Positions 36,431 to 45,325 of a stretch of DNA of 64,000 nucleotides are shown piece by piece. The notes beneath the pieces were generated by a model that was not told where the DNA came from, searched no databases, and was given only the letters and a program-made list of their open reading frames with translations. How positions within the stretch are numbered: position 1 is the first letter of the stretch; every line of letters begins with the position of its first letter. This DNA is from Lentilactobacillus kosonis (GTDB lineage: Bacteria; Bacillota; Bacilli; Lactobacillales; Lactobacillaceae). The translations under genes were made by a program, and so were the position numbers. Location: contig NZ_BEXA01000005.1 of assembly GCF_003864335.1 (NCBI RefSeq), forward strand, positions 33,073 through 97,072, in the 5' to 3' direction.

Positions 36431-37081
36431 TTAATCAACAATCTTTAAAATTTGATCAGTCGATACCCGATCACTACGATATGCATTTAATTTCTTGTCT
36501 GACTTTTCATACCCTAAAGCAATTCCCATAGCAATCACCTTGTTTTTAGGCATTCCCAACTCATCACGAATCACATCAGGATACTTAACTAATTCGTAAG
36601 ATGCCAATGATTGAACTTCACGACCAGTTGCTGATAACATCAAAGTCTCTGAGAACGCTCCTAGGTCATAAATCGACCAACTATTAGGATCAGCATCCAA
36701 TACCAGATAAGCAATGGCTGGTGCCCGGTACAAGTTACCCCGACTATCCCAGTAAGAATCTGGATCTGATTCAATCACAGGCCTAAAGGTGCCCACCCAG
36801 TGTCCCATATTTTGGCTAGCAAAGGATGAAAAATCGCCGCGGTGAACTTTATATAAATCAGCATTCTCCGCAACGCCATCTTCCGCATTACTAGCAAATC
36901 GCTGTTTGATATTGTCTAAACTTTTACCCGTTGCTATATATACTTTCCAAGGTTGCGAGTTACCCCATGAAGGTGTGTGTTGGGCATCAGCCACAATCTT
37001 GGTTAGTGTTTCTTTATCTACTGGGCGATCTTCAAACGCTCTCGTTGAATGCCGGGTTTGAATTGCTTCTAAAACATCCAT
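36431..37081 (-). CDS. Nitroreductase family protein
   Basis: 216 residues. The FMN-binding start is clear (AIQTRHSTRAFEDRPV, residues 5-20) as is the HTPSWGNSQPWKVYIATG region and the C-terminal KVIAMGIALGYEKSD. These flavoenzymes reduce nitroaromatics or quinones with NAD(P)H. I chose the ATG at 37081 because GGAGG precedes it at the right distance. It lies 16 bases behind the TetR gene, in the same transcript. Confidence 0.85.
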   Translation of the reverse strand: MDVLEAIQTRHSTRAFEDRPVDKETLTKIVADAQHTPSWGNSQPWKVYIATGKSLDNIKQRFASNAEDGVAENADLYKVHRGDFSSFASQNMGHWVGTFRPVIESDPDSYWDSRGNLYRAPAIAYLVLDADPNSWSIYDLGAFSETLMLSATGREVQSLASYELVKYPDVIRDELGMPKNKVIAMGIALGYEKSDKKLNAYRSDRVSTDQILKIVD

Positions 37082-37097
37082 TTTAAATTCCTCCATG

Positions 37098-37676
37098 CTA
37101 ATGAATTCGCATTGCGTCCCAAATAAATTGATAAATATCTTCAAACTTATATTCTGATTCAGGATATTGCTGGTCACCAATGTTATTAGTATGTTGATGG
37201 ATCGTTGAAAATACCATCCCCATATGCAAATTAATTGGTAACTTCTTAATTACTTGATTATCAATAGCCTCCTGTAATAACTCATGAACGATGTTGTTCG
37301 GTGAATCGTTAATTACCAGGCCATCATCTTCACCCATCAAAAACTTGATTTGTTGAATCAAATTCATGCTATCAGGATTAGCTAGTGAATAGTCATAAAC
37401 CTGTTCAATATAATACCGAATCCGAGTTTCAATATCGATATCATGATTTCTTAATTCAGCAATATCGGTAGTATTGATAATCCGATTCCTTTCTCGTTGG
37501 TAGACACTGTCCAATAATGCCTGCTTATCTTTAAAATATAGATAAACATTAGATTGCGCAATGTGGGCTAACTTAGCGACTTTCGTGGTGGAAACACTCA
37601 CAGCCCCTTCCGCTAAAATAATTTCAGCAACTGCATCTTGAATAATGGTTTGTTTGTTCATATCTTTTTTCTTCAT
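37098..37676 (-). CDS. TetR-family regulator of the AAAGATA regulon
   Basis: 192 residues with the helix-turn-helix VSTTKVAKLAHIAQSNVYLYFKDKQALLDS. A TATAAT lies about seven bases before the first ATG, so this start would be leaderless; the second ATG (six codons in) has a weak AAG-rich site. The operator at 37688-37707 matches two copies in the promoter of the SDR gene, so the protein probably represses itself, the nitroreductase and the SDR. The ligand is likely an electrophile that these reductases remove. Confidence 0.85.
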   Translation of the reverse strand: MKKKDMNKQTIIQDAVAEIILAEGAVSVSTTKVAKLAHIAQSNVYLYFKDKQALLDSVYQRERNRIINTTDIAELRNHDIDIETRIRYYIEQVYDYSLANPDSMNLIQQIKFLMGEDDGLVINDSPNNIVHELLQEAIDNQVIKKLPINLHMGMVFSTIHQHTNNIGDQQYPESEYKFEDIYQFIWDAMRIH

Positions 37677-37687
37677 GCTGATATTAT

Positions 37688-37707
37688 AAAAGATAACTCT
37701 ATCTTTT
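37688..37707 (-). promoter_or_regulatory. TetR autoregulatory operator
   Basis: AAAAGATA-ACTC-TATCTTTT, the same 8-4-8 palindrome as at 35318-35337, located just upstream of the TetR start and next to its -10. Confidence 0.75.
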
Positions 37708-37803
37708 ACAAGGATAAATTATTGCCGACTAAAAAATCGGCAATGATTTATTTATTAATGAGCATTGCCAGCGACCTATGCCAGCGTAATACATATTCAC
37801 TAA

Positions 37804-39141
37804 CTATCGTTGATAAACCTGCTTGCCTCCAACTATTACTTGGCAAATATCAGCCCGCTCTGTTTGATACATTAGTTGTTCAAATTCATCATCCCTATCA
37901 TTAGTTAGATAATCTGAATGTAATTTAACCACTTGAAAGTCAGCTTGATATCCAACCTCAATCGCCCCAGTTGGGATGTGTAAAGCTTCTGCTCCGCCTC
38001 GAGTTGCTAAATAAAAAGCCGTCTTCATAGAAATCCTGGAATTGCCAGCTCCCCGCACATTTTCGGCCTGTCGGCGATCAACTCCGTCTGTTAACATTTG
38101 GGATGCCATTACCGACTGCTGCATATTTTTATAAATGCTAGGTGAGTAGCCCCCAGAAATATCACTCCCCATCCCAACCTTATTGCCATTGGCCAAAGCG
38201 ACGTTTGTCGGAAATACCGCGTTGCCAAAGTATGCATTAGAAATGGGACAATGGGCGACGGCGGTTTGCCGATTTTTAAATAAATCTAAATCTGAATTAC
38301 TCAATTGTGTTCCGTGAGCCATCACTGATTTATCAGTTAATAATCCAAAATAATCTAAGACTTCTGCATCTCGCTTATGAAAACGGTCAAGGACATATTG
38401 ATCTTCCCAATCGCTTTCACTGCAGTGTGATTGAACTGGTAAATCATATCGGCGAGCCAAGTTACCCAAGCCAGCCAACAATTCATCGGTACAACTTGGA
38501 ACGAATCGTGGGGTAATGACCGGAAAAATTGTTGTCTCCGAATTAGCTTGCATTGCTAATATCTTTTCAATAAATATTTCAGTATCCTCAAGGGCTTGCT
38601 CAGCGGAAAAGTCTCGATAATATTCAGGTGTCTCATCAGGATTATCCATTGCAACTTTACCAATAAATGCTCGTAATCCAGAACTAACAGCCTGTTTGGC
38701 TAACTCCAAATTCGAATCATTATAAACGGTCCCAAAGATCATCGCAGTTGTAGTTCCATTAGCTAAGAGATTTTGCATTAAGTCAGCATAAACAGGGGTC
38801 GCAAATTCAACATCCTTGTACTTAGCTTCTAGCGGAAATGTATATGTATTTAACCAGTCATTCAACGGTTTATCTAAAGCCAATCCTGCTTGGGGCCACT
38901 GAGGAGCGTGAACATGCAGGTCAATAAATCCCGGTAATAGGCGTTCATCATTTGAAAGCTGGTGCAGCTTACTTTGAATCAAGGCCGCTTGACGCACTTC
39001 TGAAAAGTCACTCGCTTCCTTTTTAACTATACGAGCGATTTTGCCACCCTGATCAATACAAATCAATGCGTCCTCACCAGCATAGATACTTTCACGGTCT
39101 GCTGAAGTAAAGTAGTTGCCCTCAATAACTTGTAAATACAT
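37804..39141 (-). CDS. guaD: Guanine deaminase
   Basis: Converts guanine to xanthine and ammonia with a bound zinc. 445 residues of the amidohydrolase family. The metal ligands are in PGFIDLHVHAPQWPQAG (the signature of guanine deaminase), QSHCSESDWE, MAHGTQLS and the Asp in GMGSDISGGYS. The ATG at 39141 follows GGAGG. It stands alone with about 270 bases of AT-rich upstream DNA, in which I see no purine riboswitch. Assignment is strong. Confidence 0.88.
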   Translation of the reverse strand: MYLQVIEGNYFTSADRESIYAGEDALICIDQGGKIARIVKKEASDFSEVRQAALIQSKLHQLSNDERLLPGFIDLHVHAPQWPQAGLALDKPLNDWLNTYTFPLEAKYKDVEFATPVYADLMQNLLANGTTTAMIFGTVYNDSNLELAKQAVSSGLRAFIGKVAMDNPDETPEYYRDFSAEQALEDTEIFIEKILAMQANSETTIFPVITPRFVPSCTDELLAGLGNLARRYDLPVQSHCSESDWEDQYVLDRFHKRDAEVLDYFGLLTDKSVMAHGTQLSNSDLDLFKNRQTAVAHCPISNAYFGNAVFPTNVALANGNKVGMGSDISGGYSPSIYKNMQQSVMASQMLTDGVDRRQAENVRGAGNSRISMKTAFYLATRGGAEALHIPTGAIEVGYQADFQVVKLHSDYLTNDRDDEFEQLMYQTERADICQVIVGGKQVYQR

Positions 39142-39413
39142 ATTATCCTCCAATTGGGTTAACAGAATACCAAAACTATAACATAAACATTAGTGATTTA
39201 AAAATTATTATATTTCGTGTTTAAGTCGATACGCGGCAAATCAATCACCAAAAAACGCGTTTATTGAACTAAAAACCGATTTATTTATTAATCAGCGGTA
39301 ATCATCAAATGCTAATTTATTAAAGCAAAATATTTTGATTAATGTCTCTTGCTTTTTATTAGAAAGCTAGTAGAATCGTGTATCAAATAAATAAATTATC
39401 GGAGGAATCCTAA

Positions 39414-39689
39414 TTGACACTTAACCTATTTAATCGCAATCCATTAAAGTATTTCTTCCCAGCCATCTTGTTGCTAGTTGGAATAGCTTTAACATGGCGA
39501 TTACTTTTGTTTGTCCCTCTAATCATCGCTGTTATTGGCTTATTTATCTTTGCCAGACACCAATTTAAAACCTTCACTGCTAACCATGCTAAAAATAAAA
39601 CTAAAACAAGCTCTCCTGACGTTGAAATCATCAATGATGATTCGCCCCATCCAGAACGAAGAATTTTAACCGACGTTAAGGAATACTAA
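39414..39689 (+). CDS. Small membrane protein, 91 residues
   Basis: Starts with TTG at 39414, eight bases after CGGAGG. Two membrane helices (about residues 12-45) are followed by a polar tail. No family recognised. It ends with a perfect terminator. Confidence 0.6.
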   Translation: MTLNLFNRNPLKYFFPAILLLVGIALTWRLLLFVPLIIAVIGLFIFARHQFKTFTANHAKNKTKTSSPDVEIINDDSPHPERRILTDVKEY

Positions 39690-39691
39690 AA

Positions 39692-39726
39692 GATGCAGTC
39701 ACATTAATAGTGTGACTGCATTTTTT
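39692..39726 (+). terminator. Terminator of the small membrane protein gene
   Basis: ATGCAGTCACA pairs with TGTGACTGCAT around a short loop and is followed by TTTTTT. Confidence 0.85.
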
Positions 39727-39747
39727 ATTCACATTAAGTTACAAATA

Positions 39748-39776
39748 TTGCATATTGCCATCCGGGTAATTATAAG
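39748..39776 (+). promoter_or_regulatory. Promoter of the uORF-MFS transcript
   Basis: TTGCAT and TATAAG are separated by exactly 17 bases. It is the first promoter after the terminator at 39692-39726 and about 130 bases before the MFS start. Confidence 0.5.
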
Positions 39777-39818
39777 GTAATCTAAATAATATTATCTTCG
39801 AAAAGGAGCTGAAATTCA

Positions 39819-39887
39819 GTGGTTGACTACACAACTTTTATTTCCATTGCCACTGTAAGTGGCTTAGGACGTTCTTCCGTAAATTAA
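39819..39887 (+). CDS. Upstream ORF (22 aa) before the Bcr/CflA-type MFS gene
   Basis: A GTG-started ORF of 22 codons with an AAAAGGAG ribosome site ten bases ahead and a TAA stop 19 bases before the MFS start. It contains an internal hairpin GCCACT/AGTGGC. Like the leader of the MFS gene at the left end of the window, it sits at the 5' end of an efflux gene, so it may be a regulatory uORF. No terminator lies between, so control would be at translation. Weak evidence overall. Confidence 0.4.
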   Translation: MVDYTTFISIATVSGLGRSSVN

Positions 39888-39906
39888 ATTTTTAAGGAGA
39901 ATTAAC

Positions 39907-41091
39907 GTGAATAACGTCCATAAACAAACACCAGCTATTATCCTAATTATTGCATTAGTTGGTTTCCCTCAAATCAGTGAATCCATTTTCACGCCTGCAT
40001 TACCAAATATCAGTAACATTATGCTGGTCAGTGCTAAAACCAGCCAACTAACGATGAGCAGTTACTTCATAGGCTTCGCCTTAGGAGTTTTATTCTGGGG
40101 TAGATTGTCAGACTACTTTGGTCGACGACCAGCCATGATGTTAGGCATTATAACCTATCTAATTGGAAATATCGGCTTACTATTATCTAATAATTTCACC
40201 TTATTCATGACTGCTAGAATTGTTCAAGCATTCGGAGCCGCAGCTGGATCGGTAATTACCCAAACTATTATGCGTGAATCATTTAGTGGTATATATGGTG
40301 AAAGGGTATTTGCTAAGGTTAGTGCTGCGATGGCCATTTCGCCTGCATTAGGGCCATTGCTAGGCGGCAGTCTACTTTCATACTTTAATAATTACCATAG
40401 TATTTTTAAGTTATTAATAACTATGTCGATTCTGCTAATCTTATCGGTAGCCATTAAGTTACCAGAAACCAGAGTTATCAATGTTATTGGTACAGCCATT
40501 CCGTGGCAAACAATTGCCCTTCGGATGGTTAAAAGCCCTCAAGTATGGGTGTATTGTTTAATAATAAGTGGAATTAACGGCATTTTATTTAGTTATTATG
40601 CCGAAGCGCCGTTTATTTTTGAAAATCATTTTGGCTTAACCTCTTTCCAATTTGGTTGGTTAGGATTGGTAGTCGGTGTGGCTAGCATTCTCGGAGCAAT
40701 AACGACTAATCGACTGGCGGGAAAAATATCCTCAAATAACATTGTTGATCTGGGTCTAATCATTTCATTAATTGGTGCACTCAGTATTTTTCTAACCACT
40801 AATGTGCTAATTTTATTACTAATCTCAGTTTTTATAACTTTTGTTGGAATAAATATTGCCTTACCAATTGCATTAAGTCGAGCCTTAATTGGTTTTGAAG
40901 ACGTTATTGGTACGGCCAGTGGCTTATTAAGCTTTATTTATTATCTAGTTATCAGTTCATTTACATTCTTAATGAGCTTTATGCACGATGGAACTGTCTT
41001 TGCCTTGCCGAGATATTTAGTTATTATCATTAGCCTGATGCTTATAGGTAAAATATTCTTCAATATTAAAAATCGACACAAATGTAAATAA
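39907..41091 (+). CDS. Bcr/CflA-type MFS drug transporter
   Basis: 394 residues with twelve helices. The loop motif WGRLSDYFGRRPAMMLG (near residues 59-75) and the helix 5 motif with GPLLGG are typical for the Bcr/CflA drug:H+ antiporters. The GTG start follows TAAGGAG. It is likely a proton-driven efflux pump; its substrate is unknown. It is transcribed together with the short uORF in front and ends at a strong terminator. Confidence 0.85.
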   Translation: MNNVHKQTPAIILIIALVGFPQISESIFTPALPNISNIMLVSAKTSQLTMSSYFIGFALGVLFWGRLSDYFGRRPAMMLGIITYLIGNIGLLLSNNFTLFMTARIVQAFGAAAGSVITQTIMRESFSGIYGERVFAKVSAAMAISPALGPLLGGSLLSYFNNYHSIFKLLITMSILLILSVAIKLPETRVINVIGTAIPWQTIALRMVKSPQVWVYCLIISGINGILFSYYAEAPFIFENHFGLTSFQFGWLGLVVGVASILGAITTNRLAGKISSNNIVDLGLIISLIGALSIFLTTNVLILLLISVFITFVGINIALPIALSRALIGFEDVIGTASGLLSFIYYLVISSFTFLMSFMHDGTVFALPRYLVIIISLMLIGKIFFNIKNRHKCK

Positions 41092-41095
41092 ATAA

Positions 41096-41137
41096 AAACA
41101 AGTTGCAACTTAATCTAAGTTAGCAACTTGTTTTTTA
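41096..41137 (+). terminator. Terminator of the Bcr/CflA-type gene
   Basis: AAACAAGTTGC pairs with GCAACTTGTTT, then T residues, five bases after the stop. Confidence 0.8.
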
Positions 41138-41170
41138 TGAATATTAAGGAATAATTCATCCCAAAATTAA

Positions 41171-42040
41171 CTACATGTTATTCATCGCCAACTTAACCTT
41201 GCTCAGCATTTCAACTGTTTGCGGGGTGCGAACATCTCCAAATATTGACCGATCAGTGTCTAACATAGCAATATCAGCCATATCTGCTGACGTTAGTTCA
41301 AAATTAGAAATTTCCAAGTTATCGGTCATATGAACTGGGTTAATGGTCTTAATAAGACTTACTACATTTCTTTGATCCAGCCATTTTAAAATCACCTGGC
41401 CGACAGTCTTGTGATACTTATTGGCAATCTTCATCAACGTTTCGTTGTGAAAAATATCATTTTTCCCTTCTGCAAAGGAGGCAAACGATTCTGTCTGAAT
41501 ATGATATTTCTCATTCCATTTAATGCCATCCCTATTTTGATTCCAAGGATTGACTTCAATTTGATTAACTTGCGGAATCACTGCTGTATTTGTCACTAGA
41601 TTAACTACTTGGTCGGCAGCAAAGTTGGATAATCCAATCGCCCGAATCTTACCAGCCTGTTGTAGTTCCGCTAGGGCCCGCCAAGAACCAAAAATATCAC
41701 CATATGGTTGATGTAATAGCATTAAATCAATATATTCTAATCCCAATGTCACTAATGATCGGTCTACTGATGTCATGGTTTTATCATACCCTGTAGCATC
41801 AATCCATAGCTTAGAAGTTACAAACAATGATTCGCGCTTAACATCACTGGTCTTAAGCGCCTGACCGACTTGCACCTCATTTTGGTACAATTGGGCTGTA
41901 TCAATTAAACGATACCCGGATGCCAATGCCTTTATAACCAGTTGCTCTGTCTGTTCTGGTGCAATTTGAAAGACACCAAAACCAATTTTGGGCATCATAA
42001 CTCCATTATTTAATTCAACCATTTCTGTTTCAATTTTCAT
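41171..42040 (-). CDS. Aldo/keto reductase
   Basis: 289 residues of the (beta/alpha)8 family. The catalytic tetrad can be read: Asp and Tyr in DTAQLYQNE, Lys in VTSKLWI, and His in LLHQPYG. Its sequence is nearest the 2,5-diketogluconate reductase-like group that uses NADPH on aldehydes and small ketones. The ATG follows GAGGAAAAG. It is a single gene and intact. Confidence 0.85.
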   Translation of the reverse strand: MKIETEMVELNNGVMMPKIGFGVFQIAPEQTEQLVIKALASGYRLIDTAQLYQNEVQVGQALKTSDVKRESLFVTSKLWIDATGYDKTMTSVDRSLVTLGLEYIDLMLLHQPYGDIFGSWRALAELQQAGKIRAIGLSNFAADQVVNLVTNTAVIPQVNQIEVNPWNQNRDGIKWNEKYHIQTESFASFAEGKNDIFHNETLMKIANKYHKTVGQVILKWLDQRNVVSLIKTINPVHMTDNLEISNFELTSADMADIAMLDTDRSIFGDVRTPQTVEMLSKVKLAMNNM

Positions 42041-42240
42041 TATCTTTTCCTCTTATTTATATAATAGAGACAGTGTAAGACCTCAAGTCGGGTTTAGGTC
42101 AATGAAAATAATTTTCCTGCCACATCCGACTTTATTCAAATTAGGAACAATTTTGTCCAATGTGCGGGGCGAACTAAGATCACAACGACCGGAGTAGTTG
42201 TATAATACAGTTGGATTCTGATTTTATGGGGGAATTAATT

Positions 42241-42855
42241 TTGAGTATGGATCGTTTTCAAGCCTTCAGTGACGGAATATTTGCAATTCTAATCACTATT
42301 TTAGTGTTGGAATTCAGCATTCCTGACTATCAATCTGGGCATCTATTAACCGCGCTTATCAATCAATGGCCATTATTATTGTCATATAGTTTTTCTTATT
42401 TTTATGTGGGGACCTTGTGGCTATTTCACCACGACTATTTCAGCATGCTTGATCATATTGATCGAAACGTAAATTTATTGAACTTATTAATGTTGTTCAG
42501 TATCACCTTGCTGGATTATCCTATGTCATTAGTGGCCCACACTTTAAGTACTTATAACCAACCAGACCTGCAGACCGCCCTAATTGTTTACGATATTGTG
42601 GCCTTGTTTATTTCGGCCACCTTTTGGATTATGTATGAATACATTCATCACCATCAAGAACTTAAAAATCATCGCTTAAGCAGCACATTTTATCAAAAAA
42701 TAAAAGCTGATCCCATGCGGAGTATTATTATTTACCTGATTGCAATCGGCGTAACTTTCTTCTCTAGTATTGGTGGCGCTATTTTATTAGGAAGCGGAAT
42801 CATCTTTCACTTCTTCGCTTACCTAAGAATGAGCAGTTTAATGAAGGCGGAATAA
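42241..42855 (+). CDS. TMEM175-like (DUF1211) membrane protein
   Basis: 204 residues from the TTG start at 42241, chosen because a GGGGG ribosome site stands eight bases before it. The conserved FSDGIFAILITILVLEF in the first helix is the signature of the TMEM175 family of potassium channels, followed by about five more helices. Bacterial members form a tetrameric K+ pore. The gene is single. Confidence 0.8.
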   Translation: MSMDRFQAFSDGIFAILITILVLEFSIPDYQSGHLLTALINQWPLLLSYSFSYFYVGTLWLFHHDYFSMLDHIDRNVNLLNLLMLFSITLLDYPMSLVAHTLSTYNQPDLQTALIVYDIVALFISATFWIMYEYIHHHQELKNHRLSSTFYQKIKADPMRSIIIYLIAIGVTFFSSIGGAILLGSGIIFHFFAYLRMSSLMKAE

Positions 42856-42861
42856 ACTAAA

Positions 42862-42900
42862 ACCACCTGCCAACTAAAAGACGTTGGTAGGTGTTTTTTA
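42862..42900. terminator. Terminator between the TMEM175-like gene and marR
   Basis: ACCACCTGCCAAC pairs with GTTGGTAGGTG (one bulge) and is followed by TTTTTT, between two convergent genes. Confidence 0.75.
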
Positions 42901-42909
42901 CGCTTTAAA

Positions 42910-43398
42910 TTAATAAAATCCTCGTTCAAATTCGGCTAAGTCATCAATTAGCCTAACTGCATTTCTCAGTTCATCATCACTATATTTTGAGATGACTCGA
43001 TCAATCATTTGCTGGTTCAAAGTACGATGCATTTCATCGTGAACCTTTGCCAGTGTGACGCCATCTTCAGTTAGAGAATAATAGATTTTCTTTCTATCAT
43101 CTGGCTTTTGATTAACTTCAATCAATCCAGTCTGAGTTAACTTTTTGGCGGCTCTAGTGATTCCACCTCTAGTTACATTCAACTGTTCAGCTAATTCAAT
43201 CCCTGTTAATTCACCAGTTTCTAGACTAGACAGAATATGAAGCGAAACGATGGACAGTTGCGTAACTACCGTCTGCAACTCAGGATTATCTAAATGATTC
43301 TGTAACCATTTTTGCTCCTGAGCTCCACGGCCATTAACACTCTCCGAGCGAATCATGCTAATTGCCTGTTGTAATAACGCAATTATATTCTCTTCCAT
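42910..43398 (-). CDS. MarR-family regulator of the azoreductase operon
   Basis: 162 residues with the winged helix core GIELAEQLNVTRGGITRAAKKLTQTGLIEVNQKPDDRKKIYYSLTEDG. It lies 43 bases behind the azoreductase gene in the same transcript. It probably represses that operon through the two palindromes at 44104-44161, which would give a self-limiting response to quinones or azo compounds. Confidence 0.85.
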   Translation of the reverse strand: MEENIIALLQQAISMIRSESVNGRGAQEQKWLQNHLDNPELQTVVTQLSIVSLHILSSLETGELTGIELAEQLNVTRGGITRAAKKLTQTGLIEVNQKPDDRKKIYYSLTEDGVTLAKVHDEMHRTLNQQMIDRVISKYSDDELRNAVRLIDDLAEFERGFY

Positions 43399-43441
43399 TA
43401 ACCATTACACTTCCCTATTCCCAAATTAATCTAATTATACA

Positions 43442-44077
43442 TTAAAATGTTTTGGCCATCACATTGGCTTGAATAAGGGCCGTACTTAAAATATTTTCGC
43501 GTTGGTCTGGTTTAGCATCTGCCCCTTCAATAAAGAGCTTCTCAATTTGATCGATACCATAAAAGTTGGCCATATGAGTTAAGTAAGCATCCCCCAAATC
43601 CATCATGGCCATCTGATCATTGCCATGTTCATCATGATAGAAGTTACCGGCAGCTTGGATGTGTATTAGTTTCTTATCAGTCAGCAAGCCTACTGGACCA
43701 TTGACAGTGTATTTAAATGTTTTATGGGCCACAGCAGTAATATCGAGATATTGTTTTAATTCTGCTGGCAAAAAGTGATTATACATTGGATTGATAAACA
43801 CGTACTTGTCAGCACTAATGAATTCATCAAGCCAGATTGAATGTTGATCTAACAATGCCTTCTCATCGTCAGTCAAGGGCTCATTAAATTTTTGTTTACG
43901 CCACGCTTCCATGGTTTGGTCATTTAGTGGTGGGACAGATCCATCAAACAAATCGCGAACAATTACTTCATCTTGGGGATGGCTTTGTTTATATGATTTA
44001 ATAAATTGCTTTCCCACTGTCAGAGACAAACTGTTGTCAATGTGGGGATGAGCTTGAATAACTAATAATTTTGTCAT
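43442..44077 (-). CDS. FMN-dependent NADH-azoreductase / quinone reductase
   Basis: 211 residues of flavodoxin-like fold. The FMN-binding loop (AHPHIDNSLS, residues 9-18) and the conserved INPMYNHFLPAELKQYLD segment identify AzoR-type enzymes, which reduce quinones and azo bonds with NAD(P)H. First gene of an operon with marR. The promoter and two operators lie upstream. Confidence 0.85.
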   Translation of the reverse strand: MTKLLVIQAHPHIDNSLSLTVGKQFIKSYKQSHPQDEVIVRDLFDGSVPPLNDQTMEAWRKQKFNEPLTDDEKALLDQHSIWLDEFISADKYVFINPMYNHFLPAELKQYLDITAVAHKTFKYTVNGPVGLLTDKKLIHIQAAGNFYHDEHGNDQMAMMDLGDAYLTHMANFYGIDQIEKLFIEGADAKPDQRENILSTALIQANVMAKTF

Positions 44078-44103
44078 AATAGAACCTTCTTAAATTCTTT
44101 TTA

Positions 44104-44161
44104 TTTTGTTGCTTGTCAACAAAAAGAATAGTACATCGCATTTTGTTGCTTGTCAACAAAA
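44104..44161 (-). promoter_or_regulatory. azoR promoter with two identical MarR operators
   Basis: The palindrome TTTTGTTG-N5-CAACAAAA occurs twice, at 44104-44124 and 44141-44161, with the identical five-base centre. On the minus strand, TTGACA inside the distal copy and TACTAT 17 bases later form a promoter, so one operator covers the -35 and the other lies past the -10. Confidence 0.8.
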
Positions 44162-44190
44162 TATCTGAATTATTTTATTTCAAAATCAAA

Positions 44191-44237
44191 AAAATAAAGT
44201 CTAAACCCATATTGAATACGGGTTTAGACTTTATTTT
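44191..44237 (-). terminator. Terminator of the NTF2-like gene
   Basis: AATAAAGTCTAAACCC pairs with GGGTTTAGACTTTATT, a very stable stem six bases after the stop. Confidence 0.85.
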
Positions 44238-44243
44238 GATTTT

Positions 44244-44678
44244 TTAATTTAATGGCCGATTTTCAATGAAATCAGCATGAAGTTCCCGGTTAGTAAATAA
44301 CCAACTGCCATCACTTTGCTTTGCGAACTGATCATTATAACGAAGATACGCCACCATCAATGACTTAGTGCCATCTTCATTAGCGGTAACATGATGAGCA
44401 ATTGTATATACGTACGCCTTAGCTTGATCTCCTTCAACCGTAACTGAGGATTGACCAATCATATGAAATGTATGTTCATATTGCTTTAATGCCTCAAAAG
44501 TTGCCATTAATTTTTCAGGAGTATCCACTAAATCTGGTTTATCTGGATCATTCCATGGATAATATACCGTCATTGAGCCATCATTTGTGAATAATTCAAA
44601 TTGCTTTTGGGTTTGCCGAGTATCAGCATAAGTTGCATAATCATTAATCACTTGTTGCACTTTTTCTTTGTCTGTCAT
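44244..44678 (-). CDS. SnoaL/NTF2-like small protein
   Basis: 144 residues with the cone-shaped NTF2-like pattern: VQQVINDYATYADTRQTQKQFELFTNDG at the start, HMIGQSSVTVEGDQAKAYVYTIAHH in the middle, and SWLFTNRELHADFIE at the end. Such domains bind small hydrophobic compounds, and some are isomerases or dehydratases. It lies in the phenolics block, next to a tautomerase and phenolic acid decarboxylase, but has its own transcript. Confidence 0.75.
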   Translation of the reverse strand: MTDKEKVQQVINDYATYADTRQTQKQFELFTNDGSMTVYYPWNDPDKPDLVDTPEKLMATFEALKQYEHTFHMIGQSSVTVEGDQAKAYVYTIAHHVTANEDGTKSLMVAYLRYNDQFAKQSDGSWLFTNRELHADFIENRPLN

Positions 44679-44792
44679 GTTGTTTAACTAACCTCACTAG
44701 TATTAAGTTCTTATTTTGGGAAAAATATTGCACCCATCTAATACGAATCATAACAACTCGACTTTTAATTATTAATTTTGCCTGCCGATAAT

Positions 44793-44844
44793 AAACCTAA
44801 AAACCAGCGTTCATAATTAATTGATGAACGCTGTTTTTAGGTTT
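44793..44844 (-). terminator. Terminator of the tautomerase gene
   Basis: AAACCTAAAAAC-AGCGTTCAT pairs with ATGAACGCTG-TTTTTAGGTTT; the stem overlaps the last codon. Confidence 0.8.
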
Positions 44845-45232
44845 ATAACTTACCATTTAAGAACTGAGCTTCCCCATTTCCGAAACTCCAATCATCATCA
44901 TTATTAGGAACTAAACTAAAGACGATGTCTTCTGGTCGCAATCCTAATTCATTGTGTAAGCGATCGGTTAACTGACGGTAGAAAGCTTCCTTGGCCTTAG
45001 TAGCTCGTGGTCGGGTAACCAAGTTAAAGAACACCACATCGTTAGTTCTTTCAATTCCTAAACCAGTATCCAAAATCTGCATTTCAAATGGCTCATGTTG
45101 AGTCAAAATTTGATAGCGATCACCTTCCGGTGTATGGAATGTTGCAAGTTGGACCTCATAAGCAATTTTCAACAGTTTCTTTAAGTACTCTTCGTCGTGA
45201 CCCTTGATAACATCGATTCTCATTAATGGCAT
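44843..45232 (-). CDS. Tautomerase-superfamily protein
   Basis: 129 residues with the catalytic Pro directly after the initiator Met (MPLMRIDV), as required for the 4-oxalocrotonate tautomerase fold. Its length matches the longer YrdN-like branch. Substrates are typically enol or keto acids from aromatic breakdown. The start follows TTAAGGAGA. It is located between an NTF2-like protein and the phenolic acid decarboxylase, which fits a role in phenolic metabolism by context. Confidence 0.8.
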   Translation of the reverse strand: MPLMRIDVIKGHDEEYLKKLLKIAYEVQLATFHTPEGDRYQILTQHEPFEMQILDTGLGIERTNDVVFFNLVTRPRATKAKEAFYRQLTDRLHNELGLRPEDIVFSLVPNNDDDWSFGNGEAQFLNGKL

Positions 45233-45325
45233 AAAGTCGGTCTCCTTAAATTAATGAATTTTCGTGGCACTAACCACCAAAACTGGTGTTATCAATATCA
45301 TACTGCTGAAGATTACTTAAGGGAA

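Noticed and set aside
37804..39141. Reading the guanine deaminase as a chlorohydrolase or cytosine deaminase
   Set aside because: The PGFIDLHVHAPQWPQAG segment and the length are specific to guanine deaminase.
39142..39413. Purine riboswitch upstream of guanine deaminase
   Set aside because: The conserved purine-aptamer core is not present on the minus strand in this interval.
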